DNA of 13,326 bases from Candidatus Margulisiibacteriota bacterium (GTDB lineage: Bacteria; Margulisbacteria; WOR-1; O2-12-FULL-45-9), in contig JAHIZU010000213.1 of the NCBI GenBank assembly GCA_018814265.1, positions 1-13,326 of the forward strand, written 5' to 3'. The position numbers were made by a program, and so were the translations under genes. Below, piece after piece: positions 13,218 to 13,326 of this stretch. The notes beneath the pieces were generated by a model that was not told the DNA's origin, made no database searches, and saw nothing but the letters and a program-made list of their open reading frames with translations. Position 1 is the first letter of the stretch, and each line of letters starts with the position of its first letter.

Positions 13218-13326
13218 ATGATGGTAACGGCACAAGAAAGGCTGGAAGCTTATCGTCGCACGGTAGCGATCTTTGCGGTAGTTGTGGTCTTGCTGCTGTC
13301 CTTTATGATCATTCGGCCGTTCCTGG
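13218..13326 (+). CDS. N-terminus of a membrane protein, probably AI-2E/PerM transporter family (partial)
   Basis: Thirty-six codons are present before the window ends. A short polar N-terminus (MMVTAQERLEAYRR) is followed by a hydrophobic membrane helix (about residues 16-32) and then IIRPFL. This layout, with a helix ending in R/K-PF, is typical of the first segment of AI-2E/PerM (YdiK-like) transporters, a multi-pass inner-membrane family. The family call rests on this short stretch only. The second ATG (13221) is an equally possible start. The gene is divergent from tsaD. Confidence 0.6.
   Translation, partial: MMVTAQERLEAYRRTVAIFAVVVVLLLSFMIIRPFL

Overview
The window looks like a chromosomal core region from a Gram-negative-type bacterium (outer-membrane-barrel-like domain, SppA peptidase, FtsL, RsmH) that makes Gln-tRNA by the transamidation route (GltX plus GatCAB). 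GC content is moderate and genes are tightly packed, with overlaps of a few bases. The gene families and the many small palindromic or heptameric repeats would fit an uncultured deep-branching lineage near Cyanobacteria/Margulisbacteria or Omnitrophica. That placement is inference only; nothing in the window fixes the taxon.

Layout. 1-70: possible tail of a rightward gene. 76-190: palindromic repeat. 188-1621 (-): gltX. 1659-4025 (+): a 788-residue fusion of an outer-membrane-barrel-like domain with a tandem S49 signal-peptide-peptidase region (SppA). 5769-3988 (-): TatD-associated-type radical SAM protein, rsmH, ftsL. 5811-7823 (+): a 670-residue alpha-helical protein I do not recognise. 13152-7801 (-): tsaD, gatC, gatA, a secreted Ig-like protein, gatB. 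13218-end (+): start of a membrane protein resembling the AI-2E/PerM transporter family. No gene-free stretch exceeds 300 bases. I see no tRNA, rRNA, CRISPR array, insertion sequence or clear intrinsic terminator.

How the genes work together. GltX and GatCAB would supply Glu-tRNA and, through mischarging and amidation, Gln-tRNA (and possibly Asn-tRNA). TsaD completes t6A37 on ANN-decoding tRNAs. RsmH methylates 16S rRNA next to the division gene ftsL. The theme is translation and its accuracy, plus envelope functions.

Two patterns cut across the genes. First, eight start codons lie only 7-9 bases downstream of a TATAAT-like hexamer. Several have a good -35 box at 17 bases and none of the eight has a Shine-Dalgarno sequence, so leaderless transcription appears to be the default for first genes. 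gltX and ftsL, in contrast, have clear ribosome binding sites. Second, short repeats sit in frame inside conserved genes: two in tsaD, one in the radical SAM gene and probably one in rsmH. They add or replace loop residues without breaking the reading frame.
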